NCBI GenBank assembly: GCA_025458735.1
Contig: JALORV010000149.1
Coordinates: 1 to 5,742 of the forward strand
Reading direction: 5' to 3'
Source of the DNA: Burkholderiaceae bacterium
GTDB taxonomy: Bacteria; Pseudomonadota; Gammaproteobacteria; Burkholderiales; Burkholderiaceae
DNA length: 5,742 nucleotides
The translations under genes and the position numbers were made by a program. Positions 1 to 5,077 of this stretch are shown here, one piece after another; positions within the stretch are counted from its first letter, which is position 1; each line of letters opens with the position of its first letter. The notes beneath the pieces are model-generated. The model worked only from the letters and a program-made list of their open reading frames with translations. It did no database searches and was not told the DNA's origin.

Positions 1-747
1 GCCAGGCTGGTCTGGCTGATGCTGGGGCCAGCGGTTCTGACGGCCTGCCAGTCGGAGCAGACGACGCAGGCCGGCGCGGTCGGCGTCGACCGGCAGCAGA
101 CCATGACTTCGCTCGTGAGCAGCCGCGAGATCGAACAGCAGGCGTCGCAGCAGTATGCGCAGATCCTGGCGCAGGCACAGAAGAAGGGACTGCTGAACCA
201 GGACCCGGATCAGGTGCGGCGGGTGCGCGCGATTGCCGCGCGTCTCGTACCCCAGGTCGACGCCTTCCGTGCCGATGCGGTCAAGTGGAAGTGGGAAGTC
301 AATGTCCTGACATCGAAGGACATCAACGCCTGGTGCATGCCGGGCGGCAAGATCGCCGTCTACACCGGGCTGATCGAGCGGCTGAAGCTGACCGACGACG
401 AACTGGCGGCCGTGATGGGACACGAGATCGCCCACGCCCTGCGCGAGCACGCGCGCGAGCGCATGGGCCGTCAGATGGCCACGCAGACCGCCACCGTCGT
501 CGGCGCCATCGCGCTGGAGATCTTCACCGGCGTGCGGCTCGATCCGCAGCTGGCCGGCACCTTCACGCAGGCGATGTTCGTGCTGCCCAACAGCCGCGAG
601 AACGAGCAGGAGGCCGATCTGATCGGCATCGAGCTGGCGGCGCGTGCCGGCTACGACCCGCGGGCAGCGATCACGCTGTGGCAGAAGATGGGGCAGGCCG
701 GTGGTGGAGCGCGAGGAAAAGGCGCCGCCGGCGGTGGCTCGAAGTGA
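1..747 (+). CDS. M48 family zinc metalloprotease, lipoprotein (LoiP/YggG-like), 5' partial
   Basis: Probable envelope zinc endopeptidase of the M48 family, expected to be anchored by a lipid in the periplasm and to take part in protein quality control, like E. coli LoiP or BepA. Seen: the reading frame is open from base 1. A hydrophobic stretch ends in a lipobox LTAC, with the lipidated Cys at 46-48. The first in-window ATG (19) would leave a signal peptide without a positive charge, so the true start is probably just upstream. The catalytic motif HEIAH lies at 421-435. The helix ENEQEAD (598-618) should supply the third zinc ligand. The segment from about 290 to 390 (MPGGKIAVYTGL) is typical of the family. 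Odd: the protein stops soon after LWQKM with a Gly/Ala/Lys-rich tail (GARGKGAAGGGSK) and lacks the family's usual C-terminal STHP...R segment. The family assignment is secure; substrate and activity are not known. Confidence 0.88.
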   Translation, partial: ARLVWLMLGPAVLTACQSEQTTQAGAVGVDRQQTMTSLVSSREIEQQASQQYAQILAQAQKKGLLNQDPDQVRRVRAIAARLVPQVDAFRADAVKWKWEVNVLTSKDINAWCMPGGKIAVYTGLIERLKLTDDELAAVMGHEIAHALREHARERMGRQMATQTATVVGAIALEIFTGVRLDPQLAGTFTQAMFVLPNSRENEQEADLIGIELAARAGYDPRAAITLWQKMGQAGGGARGKGAAGGGSK

Positions 748-748
748 A

Positions 749-764
749 CGGGCGCCGGCGCCCG
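749..764. terminator. Perfect 16-bp palindrome between convergent genes, possible terminator
   Basis: The 27-bp spacer between two convergent stop codons contains a perfect inverted repeat, CGGGCG CCGG CGCCCG, which can fold as a 6-bp stem with a 4-nt loop in either transcript. On the minus strand it is followed by a weakly T-rich TTCACTTC; on the plus strand there is no T tract. Its position suits a shared terminator for the protease and dioxygenase genes. Function is inferred only from position and symmetry. Confidence 0.4.
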
Positions 765-774
765 GTGCCGGTCC

Positions 775-1494
775 TCAGCCGATCACCAGCTCGCTGCGCG
801 CGGTGAAACGGGTGGCGCGCGCGAGCGGGTGGCTGGCCTCGCGCGTCGGCTCGATGGCGAGCAGCAATGCACGCCGCTCGTCGGCGCTCAGCCGGCTGAA
901 GAGAAAGTCGCGTGCATTGCCCGCCTCGCCCGGCAGGTACAGCTGTGTTGCGAAGGCTCGCCCGCCGTCCGGCTGCACGCGCACGTGAATGTGCGGGGTG
1001 CGTCCGGGGTAGGCGACCGGACGGATCGTGCGGAAGTAAAACTCTCCGCCGGCAGTCGAGCGGGCAATGCCGTAGCCCTGGAAATTGGGATCGCGCTCCG
1101 CCTCGGCGCCGCCCGCGGGGTGGTGATAGACCGCGTTGGCATCGCACTGCCAGATTTCCACGGTGGCCTGCAGCGGCTGTCCGCGACGGTCGAGCAGGCG
1201 ACCGGTCAGCAGGATCGGAATGCCCTTGCTGAGCACGCGATCGCCGTCGACCACCAGCAGATCGGCGTCGGTCTGGCCCGGCCGTTCAGCGGCATGGCGC
1301 GGATAAAACGGTCCGAGAGTCTGGGCCGGTGACGGCGGCAGCGATCCGGCAGCCTGTCCCAGCGCGGACAGCGGCGCGAGGCCGGCACCCGTCAAGCCAG
1401 CCGCGCCCGCGAGAAAGTGGCGGCGTGCCAGTGTCGCGCGATTGTCGAGTCGGTGCGATGGGAACGACTCGGTCGGGCGGGTGCGTCGTGTCAT
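775..1494 (-). CDS. Tat-exported intradiol ring-cleavage dioxygenase (protocatechuate 3,4-dioxygenase beta-like)
   Basis: Predicted non-heme Fe(III) dioxygenase that cleaves a catechol-type aromatic ring between the two hydroxyls; the natural substrate is unknown. The 239-residue protein has a long N-region followed by a twin-arginine motif (LARRHFLAG, Arg24-Arg25) and a hydrophobic stretch ending near ALGQA, so export in folded form by the Tat system is likely. The catalytic domain starts at TLGPFYP (59-65). The expected iron ligands are Tyr123 (AVYHH), Tyr162 (AYPGR), His168 and His170 (RTPHIH). The 39-residue Tyr-Tyr spacing matches PcaH as I recall it (Tyr108/Tyr147), and Arg165 sits at the conserved position three before the first His. 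DPNFQGYG (135-142) and FYFRTIRP are further family signatures. I chose ATG 1494 over the in-frame GTG at 1518 because GGAG (1501-1504) lies 6 nt upstream. The protein stands alone here, without pca or cat genes, so it may act on extracellular lignin- or humus-derived catechols. That role is inference. Confidence 0.9.
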   Translation of the reverse strand: MTRRTRPTESFPSHRLDNRATLARRHFLAGAAGLTGAGLAPLSALGQAAGSLPPSPAQTLGPFYPRHAAERPGQTDADLLVVDGDRVLSKGIPILLTGRLLDRRGQPLQATVEIWQCDANAVYHHPAGGAEAERDPNFQGYGIARSTAGGEFYFRTIRPVAYPGRTPHIHVRVQPDGGRAFATQLYLPGEAGNARDFLFSRLSADERRALLLAIEPTREASHPLARATRFTARSELVIG

Positions 1495-1500
1495 GGCGGG

Positions 1501-1504
1501 CTCC
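1501..1504 (-). promoter_or_regulatory. Ribosome binding site of the dioxygenase gene
   Basis: GGAG on the minus strand, 6 nt before the ATG at 1494. It decides the start in favour of ATG 1494; the longer GTG form would place this site inside the coding region. Confidence 0.6.
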
Positions 1505-1593
1505 GGGCAGTTCAGCACCGCTCAGACAGCCGCTCCAGTCGGTCGTTCCCGGCATCGACTTCCGCGTCCGCGAGCGGGTGACGGTGTCCCGGA

Positions 1594-1602
1594 TGGCATA
1601 AT
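1594..1602 (+). promoter_or_regulatory. Candidate extended -10 promoter for the leu operon
   Basis: TGG followed directly by CATAAT fits an extended -10 element (TGN plus a five-of-six match to TATAAT), and it is the only AT-rich hexamer in the 169-bp divergent spacer. No good -35 box stands 16-18 bp upstream; GTGACG (1578-1583) resembles one but is only 13 bp away. Transcription would begin near 1608-1610 and give a leader of about 55 nt before leuC. Prediction from sequence only. Confidence 0.45.
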
Positions 1603-1636
1603 CGTTCGCTCTGCGCGCCGCTTCCCGGTGCCCGCT

Positions 1637-1654
1637 GGCGCCCTCCGGGGCGCC
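1637..1654 (+). promoter_or_regulatory. Leader hairpin with UCCG tetraloop just upstream of leuC
   Basis: GGCGCCC (1637-1643) pairs with GGGCGCC (1648-1654) around the loop TCCG. The RNA would be a perfect 7-bp GC stem closed by C(UCCG)G, a member of the exceptionally stable UNCG tetraloop class. It ends 9 nt before the leuC ATG, where a Shine-Dalgarno sequence is normally found, and no good Shine-Dalgarno is visible otherwise. It could restrict ribosome access or protect the 5' end. There is no T tract, so it does not look like a classical attenuator. Function is inference. Confidence 0.45.
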
Positions 1655-1663
1655 GCCCGTTCG

Positions 1664-3088
1664 ATGTCCGCTCGTACCCTTTACGACAAGCTGTGGGATG
1701 ACCACGTGGTGCACGTCGAAGACGACGGCACCACGGTGCTTTACATCGACCGCCACCTCGTGCACGAAGTCACCAGCCCGCAGGCCTTCGAAGGCCTGCG
1801 CGAGGCCGGTCGCAGGCCGTGGCGCGTCAGTTCGATCGTGGCCACCGCCGACCACAACACGCCGACCACCGGCTGGGAGCGCGGTTACGACGGCATCACC
1901 GATCCGATCTCGCGCGAGCAGGTGGTCACGCTCGACAACAACATCCGCGAGTTCGGCGCCGCCGCCTACTTTCCTTTCCTCGACCGGCGCCAGGGCATCG
2001 TTCACGTGATGGGTCCGGAGCAGGGCGCCACGCTGCCGGGCATGACGGTCGTGTGCGGCGACTCGCACACCAGCACGCATGGGGCCTTCGGCGCGCTCGC
2101 CTTCGGCATCGGCACCAGCGAGGTCGAGCATGTGCTGGCCACGCAGACCCTGTTGATGAAGAAGGCGCAGAACATGCTGGTGCGGGTCGACGGGCGGCTG
2201 GCGGCCGGCTGCACCGCCAAGGACATCGTGCTGGCCATCATCGGCCGCATCGGCACCGCCGGCGGCACCGGCAGCGCGATCGAATTCGGCGGCAGCGCCA
2301 TCGAGGCGCTGAGCATCGAAGGCCGCATGACGGTGTGCAACATGGCGATCGAGGCCGGTGCCCGCTCGGGCATGGTTGCGGTCGACGACAAGACCATCGA
2401 GTACGTGCGCGGCCGCGCGTTCGCGCCCGCCGGCCCGATGTTCGAGCAGGCTGCCGCGGCATGGCGGCGCCTGCGGTCGGACCCCGGTGCCCGCTTTGAC
2501 AACGTCGTGACCCTGCGCGCCGAGGAAATCGAGCCGCAGGTGACCTGGGGCACGTCGCCGGAGATGGTCACCACCATCAGCGGCAGCGTCCCCGACCCGG
2601 AGGCCGAGAAGGATCCGGTGCGGCGCGAGGGCATCGAACGCGCGCTGCGCTACATGGGGCTGCAGCCGAAGACCCGCATCGCCGACATCCGCATCGACAA
2701 GGTCTTCATCGGTTCCTGCACCAACTCGCGCATCGAGGATCTGCGCGAGGCCGCCTGGGTGGTCAGGCGCCTCGGCAAGCGCGTGGCCCCGGGCGTGCGC
2801 CTGGCGATGGTGGTGCCGGGCTCCGGCCTGGTGAAGGCTCAGGCCGAGCGCGAAGGCCTGCACGAGGTTTTCCGCGCCGCCGGCTTCGAGTGGCGCGAGC
2901 CCGGGTGCTCGATGTGCCTGGCGATGAACGCCGACCGGCTCGAGCCCGGCGAGCGTTGCGCCTCGACCAGCAACCGCAACTTCGAGGGCCGCCAGGGCGC
3001 GGGCGGCCGTACCCACCTGGTTTCCCCGGCGATGGCGGCCGCGGCCGCCATCGAGGGGCACTTCGCCGATGTCAGGAGACTCCAATGA
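1664..3088 (+). CDS. leuC: 3-isopropylmalate dehydratase large subunit (LeuC)
   Basis: Large, iron-sulfur subunit of isopropylmalate isomerase, the second step of the leucine branch, in which 2-isopropylmalate and 3-isopropylmalate are interconverted through dehydration and rehydration. It works as a LeuC-LeuD heterodimer in the cytoplasm. The 474-residue protein is full length for the family (E. coli about 466). Seen: the typical start [10 protein letters not shown], the segment [21 protein letters not shown], and the three [4Fe-4S] cysteines, Cys352 in GSCTNSR and Cys415/Cys418 in CSMC. The C-terminal part has the usual NRNFEGRQG segment. The frame is open far upstream to 1442, but similarity begins only at ATG 1664. 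No clear Shine-Dalgarno precedes it; a strong hairpin lies there instead. The stop overlaps the start of the next gene (ATGA), implying translational coupling. First gene of the leu operon, divergent from the dioxygenase gene. Confidence 0.97.
   Translation: MSARTLYDKLWDDHVVHVEDDGTTVLYIDRHLVHEVTSPQAFEGLREAGRRPWRVSSIVATADHNTPTTGWERGYDGITDPISREQVVTLDNNIREFGAAAYFPFLDRRQGIVHVMGPEQGATLPGMTVVCGDSHTSTHGAFGALAFGIGTSEVEHVLATQTLLMKKAQNMLVRVDGRLAAGCTAKDIVLAIIGRIGTAGGTGSAIEFGGSAIEALSIEGRMTVCNMAIEAGARSGMVAVDDKTIEYVRGRAFAPAGPMFEQAAAAWRRLRSDPGARFDNVVTLRAEEIEPQVTWGTSPEMVTTISGSVPDPEAEKDPVRREGIERALRYMGLQPKTRIADIRIDKVFIGSCTNSRIEDLREAAWVVRRLGKRVAPGVRLAMVVPGSGLVKAQAEREGLHEVFRAAGFEWREPGCSMCLAMNADRLEPGERCASTSNRNFEGRQGAGGRTHLVSPAMAAAAAIEGHFADVRRLQ
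1779..1818 (+). repeat. 22-bp perfect palindrome plus a third repeated arm inside leuC
   Basis: Bases 1779-1800 form a perfect 22-bp palindrome. The left arm CGCAGGCC (1779-1786) pairs with GGCCTGCG (1793-1800), and the left arm recurs exactly at 1811-1818. The middle arm can therefore pair with either side, giving two mutually exclusive hairpins about 115-155 nt into leuC. The segment encodes the conserved [10 protein letters not shown] region, so codon bias in a GC-rich genome may fully explain it. Confidence 0.4.
3030..3053 (+). repeat. 24-bp perfect palindrome at the end of leuC
   Basis: A perfect 24-bp inverted repeat; the arms CGATGGCGGC (3030-3039) and GCCGCCATCG (3044-3053) enclose CGCG. 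In RNA it is a 10-bp stem with a 4-nt loop, ending 31 nt before the entericidin start and about 20 nt before its ribosome binding site. It encodes the Met-Ala5-Ile stretch near the LeuC C-terminus, whose codons can form such symmetry easily. It could act on mRNA processing between leuC and the lipoprotein gene, but nothing in the sequence proves this. Confidence 0.4.
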
Positions 3089-3222
3089 AGAAACTGCTTT
3101 GCCTGTTCGCTGCCGTCTTCATCGTCACCGGCTGCAACACGATCGCCGGCATCGGCAAGGATGTCGAGGCGGCGGGCAGTGCGGTCGACCGTGCGGCGAC
3201 CGACACCAAGAAGAAGATGTAA
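3085..3222 (+). CDS. Entericidin A/B family small lipoprotein
   Basis: Very small lipoprotein of 45 residues, resembling the EcnA/EcnB entericidins. Residues 1-16 form a signal peptide with a Lys-Lys N-region and a hydrophobic core. The lipobox VTGC places the lipidated Cys at residue 17. The mature part of 29 residues begins [10 protein letters not shown], has an amphipathic, Ala/Asp/Lys-rich helix ([13 protein letters not shown]) and ends with a run of lysines, as in the family. Its ATG overlaps the leuC stop (ATGA), and AGGAG (3074-3078) stands 6 nt upstream, so it should be translated well and coupled to leuC. In E. coli the ecnA/ecnB pair has been described as antidote and bacteriolytic toxin; whether that applies to this lone copy is unknown. 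Its role in a leucine operon is unexplained. Confidence 0.88.
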   Translation: MKKLLCLFAAVFIVTGCNTIAGIGKDVEAAGSAVDRAATDTKKKM

Positions 3223-3230
3223 CCGATCAC

Positions 3231-3234
3231 GGAG
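3231..3234 (+). promoter_or_regulatory. Ribosome binding site fixing the TTG start of leuD
   Basis: GGAG lies 7 nt upstream of the TTG at 3242. There is no ATG or GTG at a suitable position, so this site is the main reason to accept TTG as the leuD start. Confidence 0.65.
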
Positions 3235-3241
3235 CCAGGCC

Positions 3242-3898
3242 TTGCAGGCTTTCACCGTTCACCGCGGGCTGGTGGCGCCGCTCGATCGCGCCAACGTCGA
3301 TACCGACGCCATCATTCCCAAGCAGTTCCTCAAGTCGATCCGGCGTACCGGCTTCGGCCCGAACCTGTTCGACGAGTGGCGTTATCTCGACCACGGCGAA
3401 CCGGGCATGGACGCCGCGCGCCGGCCGTTGAACCCCGACTTCGTGCTGAACCAGCCGCGCTATGCCGGTGCCTCGATCCTGCTGGCGCGCAAGAACTTCG
3501 GCTGCGGTTCCTCGCGCGAGCACGCGCCGTGGGCGCTGCTGCAGTACGGCTTCCGCGCCGTGATCGCGCCGAGCTTCGCCGACATCTTCCACAACAACAG
3601 CATGAAGAACGGGCTGCTGCCGGTGGTTTTGCCGGAACTGGTGATCGACCGGCTGTTCCACGAAGTGGCCGCGCATCCCGGGTACCAGCTGACGATCGAC
3701 CTGCCGCGCCAGCGCGTGGTCGAGGCCGATGGTCGCGAGCACGCGTTCGAGATCGCGCCCTTCCGCAAGGACTGCCTCGTCAACGGGCTCGACGACATCG
3801 GACTCACCTTGCGGCACCGGGACAAGATCATGGCCTTCGAGCAGCAGCGGCTGGCGCAGCAGCCCTGGCTGGCGGGCGCATCGCCGGGAAACTCGTGA
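3242..3898 (+). CDS. leuD: 3-isopropylmalate dehydratase small subunit (LeuD)
   Basis: Small, swivel-domain subunit of isopropylmalate isomerase; it binds LeuC and completes the substrate pocket. The 218-residue length suits the family (E. coli about 200). Seen: the N-terminal signature [31 protein letters not shown], the substrate-recognition loop FGCGSSREH (residues 86-94), IAPSFADIF, and the C-terminal [10 protein letters not shown]. The start is TTG at 3242: similarity begins there and GGAG lies 7 nt upstream. Upstream in-frame ATGs such as 3161 would run inside the lipoprotein gene and add a basic, unrelated stretch. It begins 19 nt after the lipoprotein stop and ends in TGATG, where a short 13-codon frame begins. 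TTG usually initiates less efficiently than ATG, so LeuD synthesis may depend on coupling. Confidence 0.95.
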   Translation: MQAFTVHRGLVAPLDRANVDTDAIIPKQFLKSIRRTGFGPNLFDEWRYLDHGEPGMDAARRPLNPDFVLNQPRYAGASILLARKNFGCGSSREHAPWALLQYGFRAVIAPSFADIFHNNSMKNGLLPVVLPELVIDRLFHEVAAHPGYQLTIDLPRQRVVEADGREHAFEIAPFRKDCLVNGLDDIGLTLRHRDKIMAFEQQRLAQQPWLAGASPGNS

Positions 3899-3939
3899 TG
3901 CCGGCCGCATCGGTCATGACGCGGGGCGGGCTCGAATGA
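3898..3939 (+). CDS. Possible 13-residue minicistron bridging leuD and leuB
   Basis: An ATG overlapping the leuD stop (TGATG) opens a frame of 13 codons, [13 protein letters not shown], whose TGA overlaps the leuB ATG (ATGA). The peptide resembles nothing I know. Its likely value, if any, is to carry terminating leuD ribosomes across the 37-nt gap to leuB, which has only a weak GGGGCGGG sequence in front. It may equally be chance in GC-rich DNA, where stop codons are rare. Confidence 0.25.
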   Translation: MPAASVMTRGGLE

Positions 3940-4995
3940 AGATCGCGGTGCTGCCCGGTGACGGGATCGGCCGGGAAATCGTGGCCGAAGCGCTCAAGGT
4001 CCTGCGTGCGCTCGGCGAGCGCTTCGAGTTCGAGCATGCGGACGTCGGCGGCGCGGCTGTCGATGCCCACGGTCATCCGCTGCCCGAGGCGACGCTGCGC
4101 CTGGCGCAGGCGGCCGATGCGGTGCTGTTCGGTGCGGTCGGCGACTGGAAGTACGACCGGCTGGAGCGCTCGTTGCGGCCGGAGCAGGCCATTTTGGGCC
4201 TGCGCAAGTCGCTTGGGCTGTTCGCCAACTTCCGTCCCGCGATCTGCTACGCGGAACTGACCGCGGCCTCGAGCCTCAAGCCGGAGCTGGTCGCCGGCCT
4301 CGATCTGCTGATCGTGCGCGAGCTGACCGGAGACATCTACTTCGGTCAGCCGCGCGGACGTCGCAGCGCACCGGACGGGGCCTTTGCCGGTTCGCCCGAG
4401 GCCTTCGACACGATGCGCTACAGCCGGCCGGAGATCGAGCGCATCGCGCACGTCGCCTTCCGCGCGGCACAGAAGCGTTCGCGCAAGCTCACCAGCGTCG
4501 ACAAGGCGAACGTGCTGGAGACGTTCCAGTTCTGGAAGGACGTGGTGAGCGAGATCCACGCGCAGTATCCGGACGTCGAACTCGAGCACATGTACGTCGA
4601 CAACGCGGCCATGCAGCTGGTCAAGGCGCCGAAGAATTTCGACGTGATCGTGACCGGCAACATGTTCGGCGACATACTCTCGGACGAGGCCGCGATGCTG
4701 ACCGGCTCGATCGGCATGCTGCCGTCGGCGTCGCTGAACGAGCGCGGCCAGGGCCTGTACGAGCCTTCGCACGGCAGCGCGCCGGACATCGCGGGCAAGG
4801 GCGTTGCCAATCCGCTCGGCAGCGTTGATGCTGCGTTACTCGCTCGATCGCGCCGCGCAGGCCGACCGTGTCGAAGCGGCGGTCAGGAAGGTGCTGGCGC
4901 AGGGTCTGCGGACCGCGGACATCGCCGGGCCGGGCGCGTCGACCGTCGGCACGGCAGCGATGGGCGACGCGGTGGTGGCGGCACTGGCGGCATGA
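3936..4995 (+). pseudogene. leuB: 3-isopropylmalate dehydrogenase (LeuB), frameshifted near the C-terminus
   Basis: LeuB oxidatively decarboxylates 3-isopropylmalate to 2-oxoisocaproate with NAD+ in the cytoplasm. The protein is normal through residue 294: [12 protein letters not shown] at the start, [17 protein letters not shown] with the conserved Lys190, Tyr220 in YVDNAAM, the metal-binding Asp246 and Asp250 in NMFGDILSD, and [15 protein letters not shown] (279-293). After NPL the frame breaks. The remaining 59 residues, [15 protein letters not shown] through AVVAALAA, are intact in the +1 frame (4816-4995). The family normally reads NPLATILSAAMMLRYS here, so about 14 nt (ATIL plus two bases) are missing. 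Restored, the protein would be about 357 residues, the normal length. As it stands, frame 0 continues into an Arg/Gly-rich tail to 5081 (381 residues). The C-terminus contributes to the first domain in this fold, so the product is probably inactive. A real mutation or an assembly error are both possible. Confidence 0.9.
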
Positions 4996-5032
4996 ACGGC
5001 GCGCGTGAGGCCGCGTCGAAGCGCTCATCCCG

Positions 5033-5056
5033 GGCGCCCCGCTCAGCGGGAGCGCC
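5033..5056 (+). promoter_or_regulatory. Strong hairpin between leuB and asd
   Basis: GGCGC CCCGC (5033-5042) pairs with GCGGG and GCGCC (5046-5050, 5052-5056) around a TCA loop, with a single bulged A at 5051. This gives a 10-bp, nearly all-GC stem in the 82-nt spacer, ending 11 nt before the asd ribosome binding site. There is no T tract, so it is not a classical intrinsic terminator. It could stabilise or process the mRNA, or modulate asd expression relative to the leu genes. Role inferred from position. Confidence 0.5.
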
Positions 5057-5067
5057 ACGGAGTTGCA

Positions 5068-5075
5068 AGAGGTGG
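5068..5075 (+). promoter_or_regulatory. Ribosome binding site of asd
   Basis: AGAGGTGG with its GAGG core at 5069-5072, 5 nt before the asd ATG at 5078. This is one of the two best Shine-Dalgarno sequences in the window, so asd can probably start independently of upstream translation. Confidence 0.6.
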
Positions 5076-5077
5076 AA

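Noticed and set aside
829..1332. A 167-codon plus-strand frame over the dioxygenase gene
   Set aside because: It is antisense to a gene with complete family motifs and iron ligands, and shows no features of its own.
1495..1518. GTG start at 1518 for the dioxygenase
   Set aside because: It would put the GGAG site inside the gene; ATG 1494 has that site at the right distance.
1442..1663. A longer leuC beginning at 1442
   Set aside because: The added 74 residues are basic and unlike LeuC, overlap the dioxygenase gene, and similarity begins at [10 protein letters not shown] from ATG 1664.
1286..3085. A 599-codon open frame on the minus strand across leuC
   Set aside because: Its product is a low-complexity His/Arg/Ala/Gly/Asp-rich sequence with no recognisable domain, and it lies antisense to a fully conserved leuC. 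Such frames are usual opposite GC-rich genes.
3161..3241. An upstream ATG for leuD at 3161
   Set aside because: It lies within the lipoprotein gene and adds an Arg-rich stretch absent from LeuD; TTG 3242 has a good ribosome binding site.
4806..4840. Programmed +1 ribosomal frameshift in leuB
   Set aside because: There is no stop-codon pause or known slippery site, and a +1 shift would still lack the conserved ATIL residues. A deletion explains both the frame and the missing residues.
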